Below, piece after piece: positions 25,911-34,914 of a stretch of DNA of 64,000 nt. How positions within the stretch are numbered: position 1 is the first letter of the stretch; each line of letters opens with the position of its first letter. The position numbers were made by a program, and so were the translations under genes. The DNA comes from Dissulfurirhabdus thermomarina (GTDB taxonomy: Bacteria > Desulfobacterota > Dissulfuribacteria > Dissulfuribacterales > Dissulfurirhabdaceae), in the NCBI RefSeq assembly GCF_012979235.1, contig NZ_JAATWC010000001.1, forward strand, positions 186,001 through 250,000, written 5' to 3'. The notes under the pieces were generated by a model that saw nothing but the letters and a program-made list of their open reading frames with translations, made no database searches and had not been told where the DNA came from.

Positions 25911-26474
25911 ATGGCCGACGTTCCCAGATTTCACGCCCTGGTGGCGGTGGACGACATCCCGGAAGAGGGTCTCCATCTCGCCTGGGACGACATGCCGGGC
26001 CTTCTCCACGGGGAGGAGCGGGTCGCGGTACGCGGGCCCATCGCCGGCGAGATGGACCTCGACCTCGTGGACGGGGACGTGGCGGTGACGGGCCGGGTTC
26101 GGGCGGTGCTCGAGCTGGTCTGCGGCCGGTGCCTGGCGCCTTATCCCTTCCAGGTGGAGGCGGCCTTTTCCTGCCTGCTCGCCCCGGCGGGCGGGCCGGT
26201 CGCCGGCGGGCGGGCCCGGGACGTGGAGCTGGTGAGCGACGACATGGAATTTTCCGAGTTCGACGGGGTAAGCGTGGACGCGGCCGGGCTCTTCCGGGAG
26301 CAGGTCCTGCTCCAGTTGCCCATGCGGCGGCTCTGCCGGGAGGACTGCCGGGGGCTGTGCGCCGGTTGCGGCGCCGACCTCAACCGGGAGCCGTGCCGGT
26401 GTGCCCCGCGCGAGCCGGAATCCCCCTTCGCGGTGCTCAAGGGGTTGCGCTCCGAGTCCGAAGAAGGGAACTAG
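25911..26474 (+). CDS. yceD: YceD/DUF177 family protein
   Basis: A 187-residue DUF177 protein, a family encoded just before rpmF in most bacteria and tied to 23S rRNA/L32 maturation. The central segment LELVCGRCLAPYPFQVEA and the C-terminal CREDCRGLCAGCGADLN with a further C.C pair are conserved. The cysteines suggest a metal site. ATG at 25911 was chosen over the longer open frame because it gives the usual N-terminus. First gene after the promoter at 25819. Confidence 0.9.
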   Translation: MADVPRFHALVAVDDIPEEGLHLAWDDMPGLLHGEERVAVRGPIAGEMDLDLVDGDVAVTGRVRAVLELVCGRCLAPYPFQVEAAFSCLLAPAGGPVAGGRARDVELVSDDMEFSEFDGVSVDAAGLFREQVLLQLPMRRLCREDCRGLCAGCGADLNREPCRCAPREPESPFAVLKGLRSESEEGN

Positions 26475-26528
26475 CCGCGCCGGGCGGAATGGAGCCGCCG
26501 CCGGCGCCGGAACCCATGGAGGAAGATC

Positions 26529-26714
26529 ATGGCCGTACCCAAGCGGAAGATATCCCGGTCGCGGCGGGGCAACCGCCGTTCCCACGACAGGCTGCGCGTC
26601 CGTAGCCTCTCCCCGTGTCCCCAGTGCACCGAGCCGAGGCCCCCGCACCGGGTGTGCCCGCATTGCGGTGCGTACCGGGGCAAGATCTTCACCGAGCAGG
26701 AGTCCGTTTCCTGA
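26529..26714 (+). CDS. rpmF: RpmF, 50S ribosomal protein L32
   Basis: A 61-residue L32. The opening MAVPKRKISRSRRGNRRSHDR is typical. It is the zinc-binding (C+) form with CPQC and CPHC, unlike the cysteine-free E. coli type. It sits in the conserved order yceD-rpmF-plsX. Confidence 0.97.
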   Translation: MAVPKRKISRSRRGNRRSHDRLRVRSLSPCPQCTEPRPPHRVCPHCGAYRGKIFTEQESVS

Positions 26715-26715
26715 C

Positions 26716-27726
26716 GTGGCGGTTGCCGTCGACGCCATGGGGGGGGACCGGGGACCCTCCGTCCTCGTCGAGGGCGCCGTCGCGGCGGCCCGGGAATTCG
26801 GCATCCCCGTGGTCCTGGTGGGCGCGGAGGACGTGCTGGCGGCCGAGGTCCGGCGCCACGGCGCCGGGGGGCTGCCGGTCCGGATCCACAATGCCACCCA
26901 GGTGGTGGGGATGGACGAGTCCCCCGCCGATTCTCTGCGGCGCAAGAAGGATTCGTCCATCCGGGTCGCCTTCGACCTGGTCCGCGCCGGCGAGGCCGAT
27001 GCCGTGGTGAGCGCCGGCAACAGCGGGGCGACCCTGGCCACCGCCATGGTGGCCCTCGGGCGGATCAGCGGGGTGCGCCCGGCCATCGCGACCCTCATCC
27101 CCACACTGAAGACTCCCTCCGTCCTGATCGACGTCGGGGCCAACGTGGACTGCAAGCCCCCGCACCTCTTCCAGTTCGGGGTGATGGGCGCGGTCTTCTC
27201 CCGCGAGATCCTGAAGAAGCCCGATCCGCGGGTGGGCCTCCTGAGCATCGGGGAGGAGGACACCAAGGGCAACCAGCAGGTCAAGAAAGCCTACGACCTC
27301 CTTGCCGCGAGTTCCTTGAATTTCGTCGGCAACGTGGAGGGGCGCGACGTCTTCGGCGGTGACGTGGACGTGGTGGTCTGCGACGGCTTCGTCGGCAACA
27401 TCTGCCTCAAGCTCAGCGAGGGACTGGCCGAGTCCATCCTTCAGATGCTCCGGACCGAGATCGGGAGCAGCGTCCTCGGCCGCCTGGGGTACCTGATGGC
27501 CCGGTCCGCCTTCCGCCGTTTCCGCCGCCGGGTGGATTACGCCGAGTACGGGGGGGCGCCGCTGCTCGGCATCAACGGCGTGGGGCTCATCTGCCACGGC
27601 CGTTCCGGGGCCAAGGCCATCAAGAACGCCGTCCGGGCGGCCCACAATCTGGTAGAGGTCCGTCTGGCCCAGAAGCTGGCCGCCTCCCTGGATGCCGGCG
27701 GGGAGGGCCTCCGGGCGGCGCCCTAG
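26716..27726 (+). CDS. plsX: PlsX, phosphate acyltransferase
   Basis: Peripheral membrane enzyme that makes acyl-phosphate from acyl-ACP for phospholipid synthesis. GTG at 26716, one base after the rpmF stop, gives a 336-residue protein starting VAVAVDAMGGDRGPSVLVEG, the family N-terminus. Other marks are VSAGNSGATLATAM, IDVGANVDCKP, LLSIGEEDTKGNQ and the C-terminal GGAPLLGINGVGLICHGRS. Length is normal. Confidence 0.97.
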   Translation: MAVAVDAMGGDRGPSVLVEGAVAAAREFGIPVVLVGAEDVLAAEVRRHGAGGLPVRIHNATQVVGMDESPADSLRRKKDSSIRVAFDLVRAGEADAVVSAGNSGATLATAMVALGRISGVRPAIATLIPTLKTPSVLIDVGANVDCKPPHLFQFGVMGAVFSREILKKPDPRVGLLSIGEEDTKGNQQVKKAYDLLAASSLNFVGNVEGRDVFGGDVDVVVCDGFVGNICLKLSEGLAESILQMLRTEIGSSVLGRLGYLMARSAFRRFRRRVDYAEYGGAPLLGINGVGLICHGRSGAKAIKNAVRAAHNLVEVRLAQKLAASLDAGGEGLRAAP

Positions 27727-27765
27727 GCCCGGTCCGGGGGCGAGGCGACGCGGGTTACATCCACC

Positions 27766-28749
27766 ATGCCGACACGATCCATCATCCTCGGGACGGGCGC
27801 CTGCCTGCCCCGGAAGGTCCTCACCAACTTCGATCTCGAAAAGATGGTGGACACCTCCGACGAGTGGATCACCACCCGGACGGGGATCCGTCAGCGCCGC
27901 ATCGCCGGGGACGACGAGCCCAACTCCCGCCTCGCCACCGAGGCCGCCCGCCGGGCGCTGGACATGGCGGGGGTCCACCCCCGGGAACTCGACCTCGTCA
28001 TCGTGGGCACCATGACCCCGGACACCCCGATGCCCACCACGGCCTGCCTGGTCCAGCACGCCCTCGGCGCCAAGAACGCCGGGGCCTTCGACCTCGGGGC
28101 CGCCTGTTCCGGCTTCCTCTACGGCCTCAGCGTGGCGGACAAGTTCATCCGCGACAACCGGCGCCTGAAGGTCCTGGTGATCGGCAGCGAAGTGCTGTCC
28201 CGGCGGACCAACTGGCAAGACCGGAACACCTGCGTCCTCTTCGGCGACGGTGCCGGCGCCGCCGTGCTCACGGGAACCCGGGAGGACCGGGGCATCCTCT
28301 CCACCCACCTCCACGCCGACGGGTCCCTCGGCGACCTCCTCACCATCCGGGGCCTTGGAACCGCCCATCCCGTGACGCCCGAGCTCCTCGAAAAGGGCTG
28401 GCAATACATCGAGATGCAGGGAAGCGAGGTCTTCAAGCACGCCGTGCGCTCCCTGGAGGGCGTGGCCTGGGAGGCCCTCGAGGCCAACGGCTGGAGAGGG
28501 GACGACGTGGACCTCCTCGTCGCCCACCAGGCCAACGTCCGGATCCTCGATTTCCTGCGGGATCGGCTCGGGCTCTCGAGGGACCAGGTCTTTATCAACA
28601 TTGACAAGTATGGTAATACCTCCGCGGCGAGTATTCCCATCGCACTGGACGAGGCGAACCGGGCGGGCCGATTGGCGCCCGGGACGAGGGTCCTCATACT
28701 GGCCTTCGGCGGCGGGTTCACCTGGGGCGCGGCCGCCCTGAAGTGGTGA
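27766..28749 (+). CDS. fabH: FabH, beta-ketoacyl-ACP synthase III
   Basis: Starts fatty acid chains by condensing acetyl-CoA with malonyl-ACP. The 327 residues carry the Cys-His-Asn triad: Cys in FDLGAACSGFLYGL, His in LVAHQANVRILDF and Asn in IDKYGNTSAASIPIALDE. ATG at 27766. It follows plsX as in most fab operons. The downstream gene is an acyl-CoA dehydrogenase, not the fabD commonly found there. Confidence 0.97.
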   Translation: MPTRSIILGTGACLPRKVLTNFDLEKMVDTSDEWITTRTGIRQRRIAGDDEPNSRLATEAARRALDMAGVHPRELDLVIVGTMTPDTPMPTTACLVQHALGAKNAGAFDLGAACSGFLYGLSVADKFIRDNRRLKVLVIGSEVLSRRTNWQDRNTCVLFGDGAGAAVLTGTREDRGILSTHLHADGSLGDLLTIRGLGTAHPVTPELLEKGWQYIEMQGSEVFKHAVRSLEGVAWEALEANGWRGDDVDLLVAHQANVRILDFLRDRLGLSRDQVFINIDKYGNTSAASIPIALDEANRAGRLAPGTRVLILAFGGGFTWGAAALKW

Positions 28750-28763
28750 CGAAAGGACACCGG

Positions 28764-29927
28764 ATGGCGCGGGTCAACTATTTTCTCACGGAAGAGCAGC
28801 AGATGATCGTGGACCTGGCCCGGCAGATCGCCGAGGAGAAGATCGTGCCGGTCCGCGCGGAACTCGACGAGAAAGAGGCCTTTCCCTGGGACCTCATGAA
28901 GGATCTCGCCCAGGCGGATCTCTTCGGCATCTGCATCCCCGAGGCCTACGGCGGGCTCGGGGGCGGGTGCTTCGAGCAGTGCCTGGCCGTGGAACAGCTG
29001 GCCTGGGGGTGCATCGCGGTGACCACCACCTACGCGGCCAGCTTCCTGGGCATCACGCCGGTCATCCTCTTCGGGACCGAGGAGCAGAAACGGCGGTATC
29101 TCCCGGACATCGCCGGCGGCAAGCGCCTGGCGGCCTTCGGGCTCACCGAGACCACGGCCGGCAGCGACGCGGCCGGCATCCAGACCACCGCCGAGGACCG
29201 CGGCGACCACTGGGTCCTCAACGGGACCAAGCAGTGGATCACCAACGCCGGCGAGGCGGAGATCTACACGGTCATCGCCATGACCGATCCCCAGAAGGGG
29301 GCCCGGGGGGCCTCGGCCTTCATCGTGGAGAAGGGCGACCCCGGGTTCGCCGTGGGCGAGAAGGAACACAAGATGGGGCTTCGCGCCTCCTCCACCCGTT
29401 CCCTCGTCCTCACCGACTGCCGCATCCCCAAGGACCGGCTCGTCGGGCGCCGCGGGCAAGGCTACATCGTGGCGCTGCGGACGCTGGATCTCGCCCGCCC
29501 GGGCATCGGCGCCATCGCCGTGGGGCTGGCCCAGGCGGCGCTCGACGCCGCCGTGCGCCACGCCCAGACCCGCATCCAGTTCGGCCAACCCATCATGTCG
29601 TTCCAGGCCGTCCAGCACATGCTGGCCGACATGGCCACCGAGATCGAGGCCGCCCGGGCCCTGGTCTACGCCGTGGCCCGCACCATCGACGCCGGCGCCA
29701 AGGACTTCGCCAAGCTCTCGGCCATGGCCAAGGTCTTTCCCACCGACATGGCCATGCGCGTCACCACCGACGCGGTCCAGGTGCTCGGCGGCTACGGGTA
29801 CATGAAGGACTACCCGGTGGAGAAGATGATGCGGGACGCCAAGGTCCTCCAGATCTACGAGGGGACCAACCAGATCCAGCGCAACGTCATCGCCCAGGCC
29901 CTCAACAAGGAATACAAGGCGGTCTGA
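28764..29927 (+). CDS. Acyl-CoA dehydrogenase (short-chain/Bcd-like)
   Basis: FAD enzyme of 387 residues that oxidises acyl-CoA to, or in Bcd-type complexes reduces, trans-2-enoyl-CoA. Visible marks are LTEEQQMIVDLARQIA, FGLTETTAGSDAA (FAD contact), WITNAGEA, and the catalytic Glu in QIYEGTNQIQRNVIA. ATG at 28764 follows AAAGGA. It is followed at once by etfB, a ferredoxin gene and etfA, so it should exchange electrons with that flavoprotein. The position inside the fab operon, between fabH and fabG, is odd and hints at acyl-ACP or acyl-CoA reduction linked to lipid synthesis. Substrate length cannot be told. Confidence 0.93.
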   Translation: MARVNYFLTEEQQMIVDLARQIAEEKIVPVRAELDEKEAFPWDLMKDLAQADLFGICIPEAYGGLGGGCFEQCLAVEQLAWGCIAVTTTYAASFLGITPVILFGTEEQKRRYLPDIAGGKRLAAFGLTETTAGSDAAGIQTTAEDRGDHWVLNGTKQWITNAGEAEIYTVIAMTDPQKGARGASAFIVEKGDPGFAVGEKEHKMGLRASSTRSLVLTDCRIPKDRLVGRRGQGYIVALRTLDLARPGIGAIAVGLAQAALDAAVRHAQTRIQFGQPIMSFQAVQHMLADMATEIEAARALVYAVARTIDAGAKDFAKLSAMAKVFPTDMAMRVTTDAVQVLGGYGYMKDYPVEKMMRDAKVLQIYEGTNQIQRNVIAQALNKEYKAV

Positions 29928-29974
29928 GGCCGGCGGCGGACCGGCGCCCGGCCGCAGAGAAAGGGCCTCCACCC

Positions 29975-30769
29975 ATGAAGATCGTCGTCTGCATCAAACA
30001 GGTCCCCGACGAGAAGACCGTCCGCTTCGACCCCGAAAAGGGCACCCTGATCCGGGAGGGCACGGCGGCGGTGATCAACCCCCTGGACCTTCACGCCCTG
30101 GAGGCCGGGGTCCAGCTCCGCGAGGCCGTGGGGGGGGAGGTGATCGCCGTATCCATGGGCCCACCCCAGGCGGAGGAGGCCCTCCGGGAGGCCATCTCCC
30201 GCGGCGCCGACCGGGGGGTCCTCCTCTCCGACCGGGCCTTCGCCGGGGCGGACACCCTGGCCACCACCTACGCCCTTCACCTCGCCGTCGGCCGCCTGGG
30301 GCCGGTGGACGTGGTCCTCTGCGGGCGCCAGACCAGCGACGGGGACACGGCCCAGGTGGGGCCGGGCCTGGCCGCTCGGATGGACGTCCCCTGCGTGGCC
30401 GGTGTCACCCGGGTGGAGCCGGTGGACGGGGGCGCGGCCCTGCGGGTGCATCGCCCCCGCGAGGGGGGCTACGACGTGGTGCAGGTCCGGCTGCCGTGCG
30501 TGCTCACGGTGGCCGCCGAGCTCAACTCGCCGAGGGTGCCCTCGCTCAAGGGCAAGATGGCGGCCAAGAAGGCGGAGATCCCCGTCTGGACAGGCGCCGA
30601 CCTCGGCGCCGATCCGGGCCGGTTGGGGATGGCGGGGTCGCCCACCCGCGTGGTGGAGACCTTCGTCCCCTCCTTCGACGCCCGGCGGGAGATGCTCGAG
30701 GGGTCGCCGGAGGCCCAGGTGGAGGCCCTCTTGGAGCGCCTCCGGGCGGCCGGGGTCCTGGCGCGGTGA
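29975..30769 (+). CDS. etfB: EtfB, electron transfer flavoprotein beta subunit
   Basis: A 264-residue EtfB. The sequence MKIVVCIKQVPDEKTVRFDP, VINPLDLHALEAG, SMGPPQAEEALREAISRGAD and AGADTLATTYALH is of the anaerobic, Bcd-associated type. The loop CGRQTSDGDTAQVGPGLA matches the form I associate with FAD-binding, electron-bifurcating EtfB; AMP-binding mitochondrial EtfB has AIDDDCNQTG there. ATG at 29975. The stop overlaps the GTG of the ferredoxin gene (GTGA), so the two are translationally coupled. Confidence 0.94.
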   Translation: MKIVVCIKQVPDEKTVRFDPEKGTLIREGTAAVINPLDLHALEAGVQLREAVGGEVIAVSMGPPQAEEALREAISRGADRGVLLSDRAFAGADTLATTYALHLAVGRLGPVDVVLCGRQTSDGDTAQVGPGLAARMDVPCVAGVTRVEPVDGGAALRVHRPREGGYDVVQVRLPCVLTVAAELNSPRVPSLKGKMAAKKAEIPVWTGADLGADPGRLGMAGSPTRVVETFVPSFDARREMLEGSPEAQVEALLERLRAAGVLAR

Positions 30770-30936
30770 GGGCTCCCCGGGTGGACGCCGCCCGGTGCGA
30801 TGGCTGCGGCGAGTGCGCCGAGGTCTGCGGCGCCGGGGCCATCGAGATCCGGGGTGGAGTGGTGACAATCCGGCGGGAAGTGTGCTACCTTTGCGGCGCC
30901 TGCGCGGCCACGTGCCCGCGGGGTCTCATCGGGTGA
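30766..30936 (+). CDS. Small 2[4Fe-4S] ferredoxin between etfB and etfA
   Basis: A 56-residue ferredoxin with GTG start overlapping the etfB stop. Two CxxCxxCxxxC motifs are complete: Cys11-14-17-21 (CDGCGECAEVCG, with Gly instead of the usual Pro after the last Cys) and Cys40-43-46-50 (CYLCGACAATCP). It ends 10 nt before the etfA ATG. In the caffeyl-CoA reductase CarCDE of Acetobacterium a ferredoxin-like domain is fused to the N-terminus of EtfA; here it looks like the same domain as a separate polypeptide. Likely role: electron wire between ETF and soluble ferredoxin. It is easily missed because it is so short. Confidence 0.9.
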   Translation: MRAPRVDAARCDGCGECAEVCGAGAIEIRGGVVTIRREVCYLCGACAATCPRGLIG

Positions 30937-30946
30937 GGACGGGTTG

Positions 30947-31948
30947 ATGGAACAGTGGCAGGGAATCTGGGTGGTCGGCGAGACGGCCCCGGGCGGCGTG
31001 GCGCCGGTGACCCTGGAGCTCATGTCCAAGGGGCGGCTGCTCGCCGACAAGCTGGGGACAGACCTCTCCGTGGTCCTCATCGGGCACGGGGTGGGGGCGC
31101 TTGCCGAGGGGCTCGGCGCCCACGGGGCCGACCGTGTCTACGTGGCCGACCACCCGGAACTCGCCGATTTCGCCGACGAGCCCTACGCCCGGATCCTGGC
31201 CGATCTCGCCGCCCGCGAGCGGCCCGAGGTCATCCTGGCGGGCGCCACCGCCACGGGGCGCGGGTTCATCCCCCGGGTCGCCACCCTCCTCGAGACCGGG
31301 CTCACCGCCGACTGCGTGGACCTCGACGTCGACCCCGCGGACCGGATACTCCGCCAGACCCGGCCCGCCTGGGGCGGCAACCTCATGGCCACCATCGTCT
31401 GCCCCGACCGCCGGCCGCAGATGGCCACGGTCCGGCCCAACGTCTTCCGGGCGGCGAAGCCGGAGCCCGGCCGGCGGGCCGAGGTGGTCCCGGTGGCGGT
31501 GGACGAGGCCCAGCTCCGGCGGGGGATCGAGGTCCTGGAGCACGTCGAGACGGAGGCGTCCGGCGGCCTCCGCGAGGCGGAGATCGTCGTCACGGCGGGG
31601 CGGGGGGTCGGCCCGGGCGAGGGGCTCGAGCTCCTTCGTCGGCTCTGTGAGCTCGTGGGCGGGGAGCTCGCCGCCACCCGGGCGGTCACCGACGCCGGCT
31701 GGCTCCCCCACCGGTGCATGATCGGGCAGACCGGCGAGACGGTGGCCCCGCGCCTCTACATGGGGTTCGGGGTCTCCGGGGCCATGCCCCACGTGGTGGG
31801 CATGCAGGGCGCCGAGATCGTGGTGGCCGTCAACAAGGATCCCAAGGCCCCCATCTTCGATCTCGCCACCTACGGCATCGTGGGGGACGTGCACGAGATC
31901 CTGCCCGTGCTCGTCGAGCGGCTGCGCGGGCGCAAGGATTCGGCCTGA
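30947..31948 (+). CDS. etfA: EtfA, electron transfer flavoprotein alpha subunit
   Basis: A 333-residue EtfA starting at ATG 30947 (a TTG three bases upstream is less likely). The N-terminal domain begins WQGIWVVGETAPGGVAPVTLELMSKGRLLADKLG. The C-terminal FAD domain has VTAGRGVGPGEGLELLRRL, AVTDAGWLPHRCMIGQTGETVAPRLY and the conserved GAMPHVVGMQGAEIVVAVNKDPKAPIFDLATYGIVGD. No ferredoxin domain is fused to it; that is provided by the preceding gene. The partner dehydrogenase is encoded upstream. Confidence 0.95.
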   Translation: MEQWQGIWVVGETAPGGVAPVTLELMSKGRLLADKLGTDLSVVLIGHGVGALAEGLGAHGADRVYVADHPELADFADEPYARILADLAARERPEVILAGATATGRGFIPRVATLLETGLTADCVDLDVDPADRILRQTRPAWGGNLMATIVCPDRRPQMATVRPNVFRAAKPEPGRRAEVVPVAVDEAQLRRGIEVLEHVETEASGGLREAEIVVTAGRGVGPGEGLELLRRLCELVGGELAATRAVTDAGWLPHRCMIGQTGETVAPRLYMGFGVSGAMPHVVGMQGAEIVVAVNKDPKAPIFDLATYGIVGDVHEILPVLVERLRGRKDSA

Positions 31949-31983
31949 GGCCGTTTCAAGGAACGGAAGGAGCCGACCGAAGA

Positions 31984-32736
31984 ATGGGCCAAGGACTCGA
32001 TGGCAAGGTCGCGGTGGTCACCGGCGCCTCCAGGGGCATCGGGCGGGCCGTCGCCCTCCGGCTGGCCGCCGAGGGGGCGGCCGTGTACGTGAACTACGCC
32101 GGCAACGCCCGGGCCGCCGAGGAGGTCCGCGAGGCGGTGGCCGCCGCCGGCGGCACGGCGTGGACGGCGCAGTTCGACGTGGCCGACACCTCCGCGGTGG
32201 ACGCCTTCTTCGCCGAGGTGGTGGAGCGCCACGGGGGGGTCCACGTCCTGGTGAACAACGCCGGCATCACCCGCGATTCCCTCCTCGCCCGCATGAAGGA
32301 GGCGGACTGGGACCGGGTGCTGGCGGTCAACCTGAAGGGGGTCTTCAACTGTTGCCGGGCGGCCGCCATGGCCATGCTGAAGCAGCGCTGGGGGCGGGTG
32401 GTCAATATCGGTTCGGTGGTGGGCGCCATGGGCAACCCCGGCCAGACCAACTACGCCGCGGCCAAGGCCGGGCTCGAGGGCTTCACCAAGTCCTTCGCCC
32501 GGGAGGTGGCCTCCCGGGGGGTCACGGCCAACGTGGTGGCCCCGGGGTTCATCGAGACGGACATGACCGCCGCCCTGCCGGAGAAGGCCAGGGACCGGAT
32601 CCTCACCCAGATCCCCCTCGGCCGCATGGGCCGGCCGGAGGACGTGGCGGCGGCGGTGGCCTTCCTGGCGGGAGAGGAAGCGGGTTACATCACCGGGCAC
32701 GTGCTGCACGTGAACGGCGGGCTGTGGATGCCCTGA
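31984..32736 (+). CDS. fabG: FabG, 3-oxoacyl-ACP reductase
   Basis: NADPH-dependent short-chain dehydrogenase of the fatty acid cycle, 250 aa. The Rossmann motif is TGASRGIG, then [11 protein letters not shown], catalytic Ser in IGSVVG, and Tyr/Lys in [12 protein letters not shown]; the C-terminus has [13 protein letters not shown] at 31984 is preceded by GGAAGGAG. It resumes the fab operon after the ETF module. Confidence 0.95.
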   Translation: MGQGLDGKVAVVTGASRGIGRAVALRLAAEGAAVYVNYAGNARAAEEVREAVAAAGGTAWTAQFDVADTSAVDAFFAEVVERHGGVHVLVNNAGITRDSLLARMKEADWDRVLAVNLKGVFNCCRAAAMAMLKQRWGRVVNIGSVVGAMGNPGQTNYAAAKAGLEGFTKSFAREVASRGVTANVVAPGFIETDMTAALPEKARDRILTQIPLGRMGRPEDVAAAVAFLAGEEAGYITGHVLHVNGGLWMP

Positions 32737-32824
32737 CGGCCGGTCAAGGGGCCGTACCAATACACGCAGAGGCCGCGGCGGGCCCCGCCGGGGCCGCTCG
32801 GCGAAGCAACGGGAGGATTCCAAG

Positions 32825-33061
32825 ATGAGCACGCAGGAGAAGATGATCGAGATCATTGCCAGCCAGCTGAGCGTGGACAAGGAGAAGGTGGTCCCCTCGG
32901 CGTCCTTCGTGGACGACCTCGGGGCGGATTCCCTCGACCTGGTGGAGTTGGTGATGGCCATGGAGGAGGAGTTCGGCGTCGAGATCGCCGACGAGGACGC
33001 CGAGAAGATGCAGACCGTCCAGGACGCCATCAACTTCATCAACGAGCGACAGGGATCCTGA
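32825..33061 (+). CDS. acpP: AcpP, acyl carrier protein
   Basis: A 78-residue carrier protein. The phosphopantetheine Ser lies in [21 protein letters not shown]. Acidic overall, as usual. A good GGGAGG box precedes ATG 32825. The 88-nt gap upstream holds a hairpin-forming repeat, GGCCCCG (32781-32787) and CGGGGCC (32789-32795), which might tune the high expression that AcpP needs. Confidence 0.97.
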   Translation: MSTQEKMIEIIASQLSVDKEKVVPSASFVDDLGADSLDLVELVMAMEEEFGVEIADEDAEKMQTVQDAINFINERQGS

Positions 33062-33074
33062 CGACGGAGGACCG

Positions 33075-34337
33075 ATGACGTTGGAACGACCGCCTCGGAG
33101 GCGGGTGGTGGTCACCGGGCTGGGGGTGCTCTGCCCGGTGGGCATCGGCGTCGAGGAAAGCTGGGCCGCCGTCACCGCCGGCCGGTCCGGGATCGGGCCC
33201 GTCACGCGCTTCGACACGGAAGGCTACGCCTGCCGGATCGCCGGCGAGGTGAAGGGGTTCGACCCCACCGACTTCATGCCGGAGAAGCTGGCCAAGCGGG
33301 TGGACCTCTTCGTCCGTTACGGGGTGGCCGCCGCGGCCATGGCCCTCGAGGACGCCGGCCTCCGCATCACGGCCGAGGAGGCGCCGCGGGTCGGGGTCAT
33401 CACCGGCTGCGGGCTCGGGGGGCTCGGCACCATCGAGCACTACCGGGACGTCCTCGTCCAGAAGGGCCCGTCCCGGGTCAGCCCCTTCTTCATCCCCATG
33501 GCCATCCCCAACATGGCCTCCGGTCAGATCTCCATCCTCTTCGGGGCCAAGGGGCCCAACACCGTGGTCTGCACCGCCTGCGCGGCGGGGACCCACGCCA
33601 TCGGCGACGCCTGCCGCGCCATCCAGTGCGGGGCGGCCGACGTGATGATCTCCGGGGGCACCGAGTCGGTGATCGTCCCGCTGGCGCTTTCGGGCTTTGC
33701 CTCCCTGAAGGCGCTTTCCCTCAGAAACGATGAACCCGAGAGGGCCTCGCGCCCCTTCGAGAAGGACCGCGACGGGTTCGTCATCGGGGAGGGGGCCGGC
33801 ATCCTCGTCCTCGAGGAACTCGGCCACGCCCTGGAGCGGGGGGCCCGGATCTACGCCGAGGTGGCGGGCTACGGGCTCACGGGGGACGCCTACCACATGA
33901 CCGCCCCGCCCGACGACGGGGAGGGCGGGGCCAGGTGCATGCAGATGGCCCTGGACGATGCCGGCCTCGCCCCCGAGGACGTGGACTACATCAACGCCCA
34001 CGGGACGAGCACCGCCCTCAACGACCTCTGCGAGACCCGGGCCATCAAGACCGTCTTCGGGGAATATGCCGACAAGGTCCCCGTCAGTTCCACCAAGTCC
34101 ATGACGGGGCACCTGCTCGGGGGCGCCGGCGGCGTGGAGGCGGTCTTCACCGTGAAGGCCATCGAGACCGGCGTCATCCCGCCCACCATCAACTACGAGA
34201 CCCCGGACCCCGAGTGCGACCTGGACTACGTCCCCAACACGGCCCGGAAGGCCGACGTCGAGGTGGCCATGTCCAATTCCTTCGGGTTCGGGGGGACCAA
34301 CGCCGTGCTGGTCTTCCGCCGGTACCGGGAGGCCTAG
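33075..34337 (+). CDS. fabF: FabF, beta-ketoacyl-ACP synthase II
   Basis: Chain-elongating condensing enzyme, 420 aa. The Cys-His-His triad is seen: Cys in [18 protein letters not shown], His in [12 protein letters not shown] and His in [13 protein letters not shown]. The C-terminal [15 protein letters not shown] loop is conserved. It follows acpP by 13 nt. The window has no fabZ/fabA dehydratase and no fabI/K/V enoyl reductase, so those must be elsewhere or replaced. Confidence 0.97.
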   Translation: MTLERPPRRRVVVTGLGVLCPVGIGVEESWAAVTAGRSGIGPVTRFDTEGYACRIAGEVKGFDPTDFMPEKLAKRVDLFVRYGVAAAAMALEDAGLRITAEEAPRVGVITGCGLGGLGTIEHYRDVLVQKGPSRVSPFFIPMAIPNMASGQISILFGAKGPNTVVCTACAAGTHAIGDACRAIQCGAADVMISGGTESVIVPLALSGFASLKALSLRNDEPERASRPFEKDRDGFVIGEGAGILVLEELGHALERGARIYAEVAGYGLTGDAYHMTAPPDDGEGGARCMQMALDDAGLAPEDVDYINAHGTSTALNDLCETRAIKTVFGEYADKVPVSSTKSMTGHLLGGAGGVEAVFTVKAIETGVIPPTINYETPDPECDLDYVPNTARKADVEVAMSNSFGFGGTNAVLVFRRYREA

Positions 34338-34355
34338 CGGCCGGAGGGGCGCACC

Positions 34356-34787
34356 ATGAAGGTTGCCATCGGCTCCGACCACGGCGGCTTCGACTACAAG
34401 GAACGGCTGAAGGCCGTGGTGGCCGATCTGGGCCACGAGGTGGTGGACGTCGGGTGCCATTCCTGCGATTCCACCGACTATCCCCTCCAGGGCCGCGAGG
34501 TGGCCCGCCTCGTGGCCGGCGGCGAGTGCGAGCGCGGGATCCTCATCTGCGGCACCGGCATCGGGATGTCCATGACGGCCAACCGCGTTCCCGGGGTCCG
34601 GGCCGCCCTCTGCCACGAACTCTTCACCGCGCGGATGAGCCGGGAGCACAACGACGCCAACGTCCTCTGCCTGGGCCAGCGGGTCATCGGCCTGGGGCTG
34701 GCCGAGGAGATGGTCCGCCTCTGGCTGGAGACGCCCTTCAGCGGGGGGCGCCACGCCCGCCGCGTGGCGCTCATCGAGGCCGGCTAG
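34356..34787 (+). CDS. rpiB: RpiB, ribose-5-phosphate isomerase B
   Basis: Interconverts ribose-5-P and ribulose-5-P in the pentose phosphate pathway. The 143 residues include [16 protein letters not shown], the active-site Cys in [14 protein letters not shown], and [12 protein letters not shown]. It lies 18 nt after fabF, in the common order fabF-rpiB-glyA. Ribose-5-P and ribulose-5-P feed the riboflavin genes downstream. Confidence 0.96.
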   Translation: MKVAIGSDHGGFDYKERLKAVVADLGHEVVDVGCHSCDSTDYPLQGREVARLVAGGECERGILICGTGIGMSMTANRVPGVRAALCHELFTARMSREHNDANVLCLGQRVIGLGLAEEMVRLWLETPFSGGRHARRVALIEAG

Positions 34788-34818
34788 CCGCGGCCCGCCG
34801 TCCCCTCTCCCGGGCGGT

Positions 34819-34846
34819 TTGCATTATTTCCCATATGGGATAAAAA
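34819..34846 (+). promoter_or_regulatory. Candidate glyA promoter with palindromic operator
   Basis: In the 127-nt gap before glyA an AT-rich patch holds TTGCAT (34819-34824), a 16-nt spacer and TAAAAA (34841-34846). A perfect 12-bp palindrome TCCCATATGGGA (34829-34840) fills the spacer, a typical place for a repressor site. The -10 box is a weak match. The patch stands out in a GC-rich setting. Confidence 0.5.
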
Positions 34847-34914
34847 GGGTGGCGTGCCCCGCCCGAGGGGCGCGAATCCGCCGCCGTTCGTGCGGCCCCA
34901 CGCGGGTATCGAAC

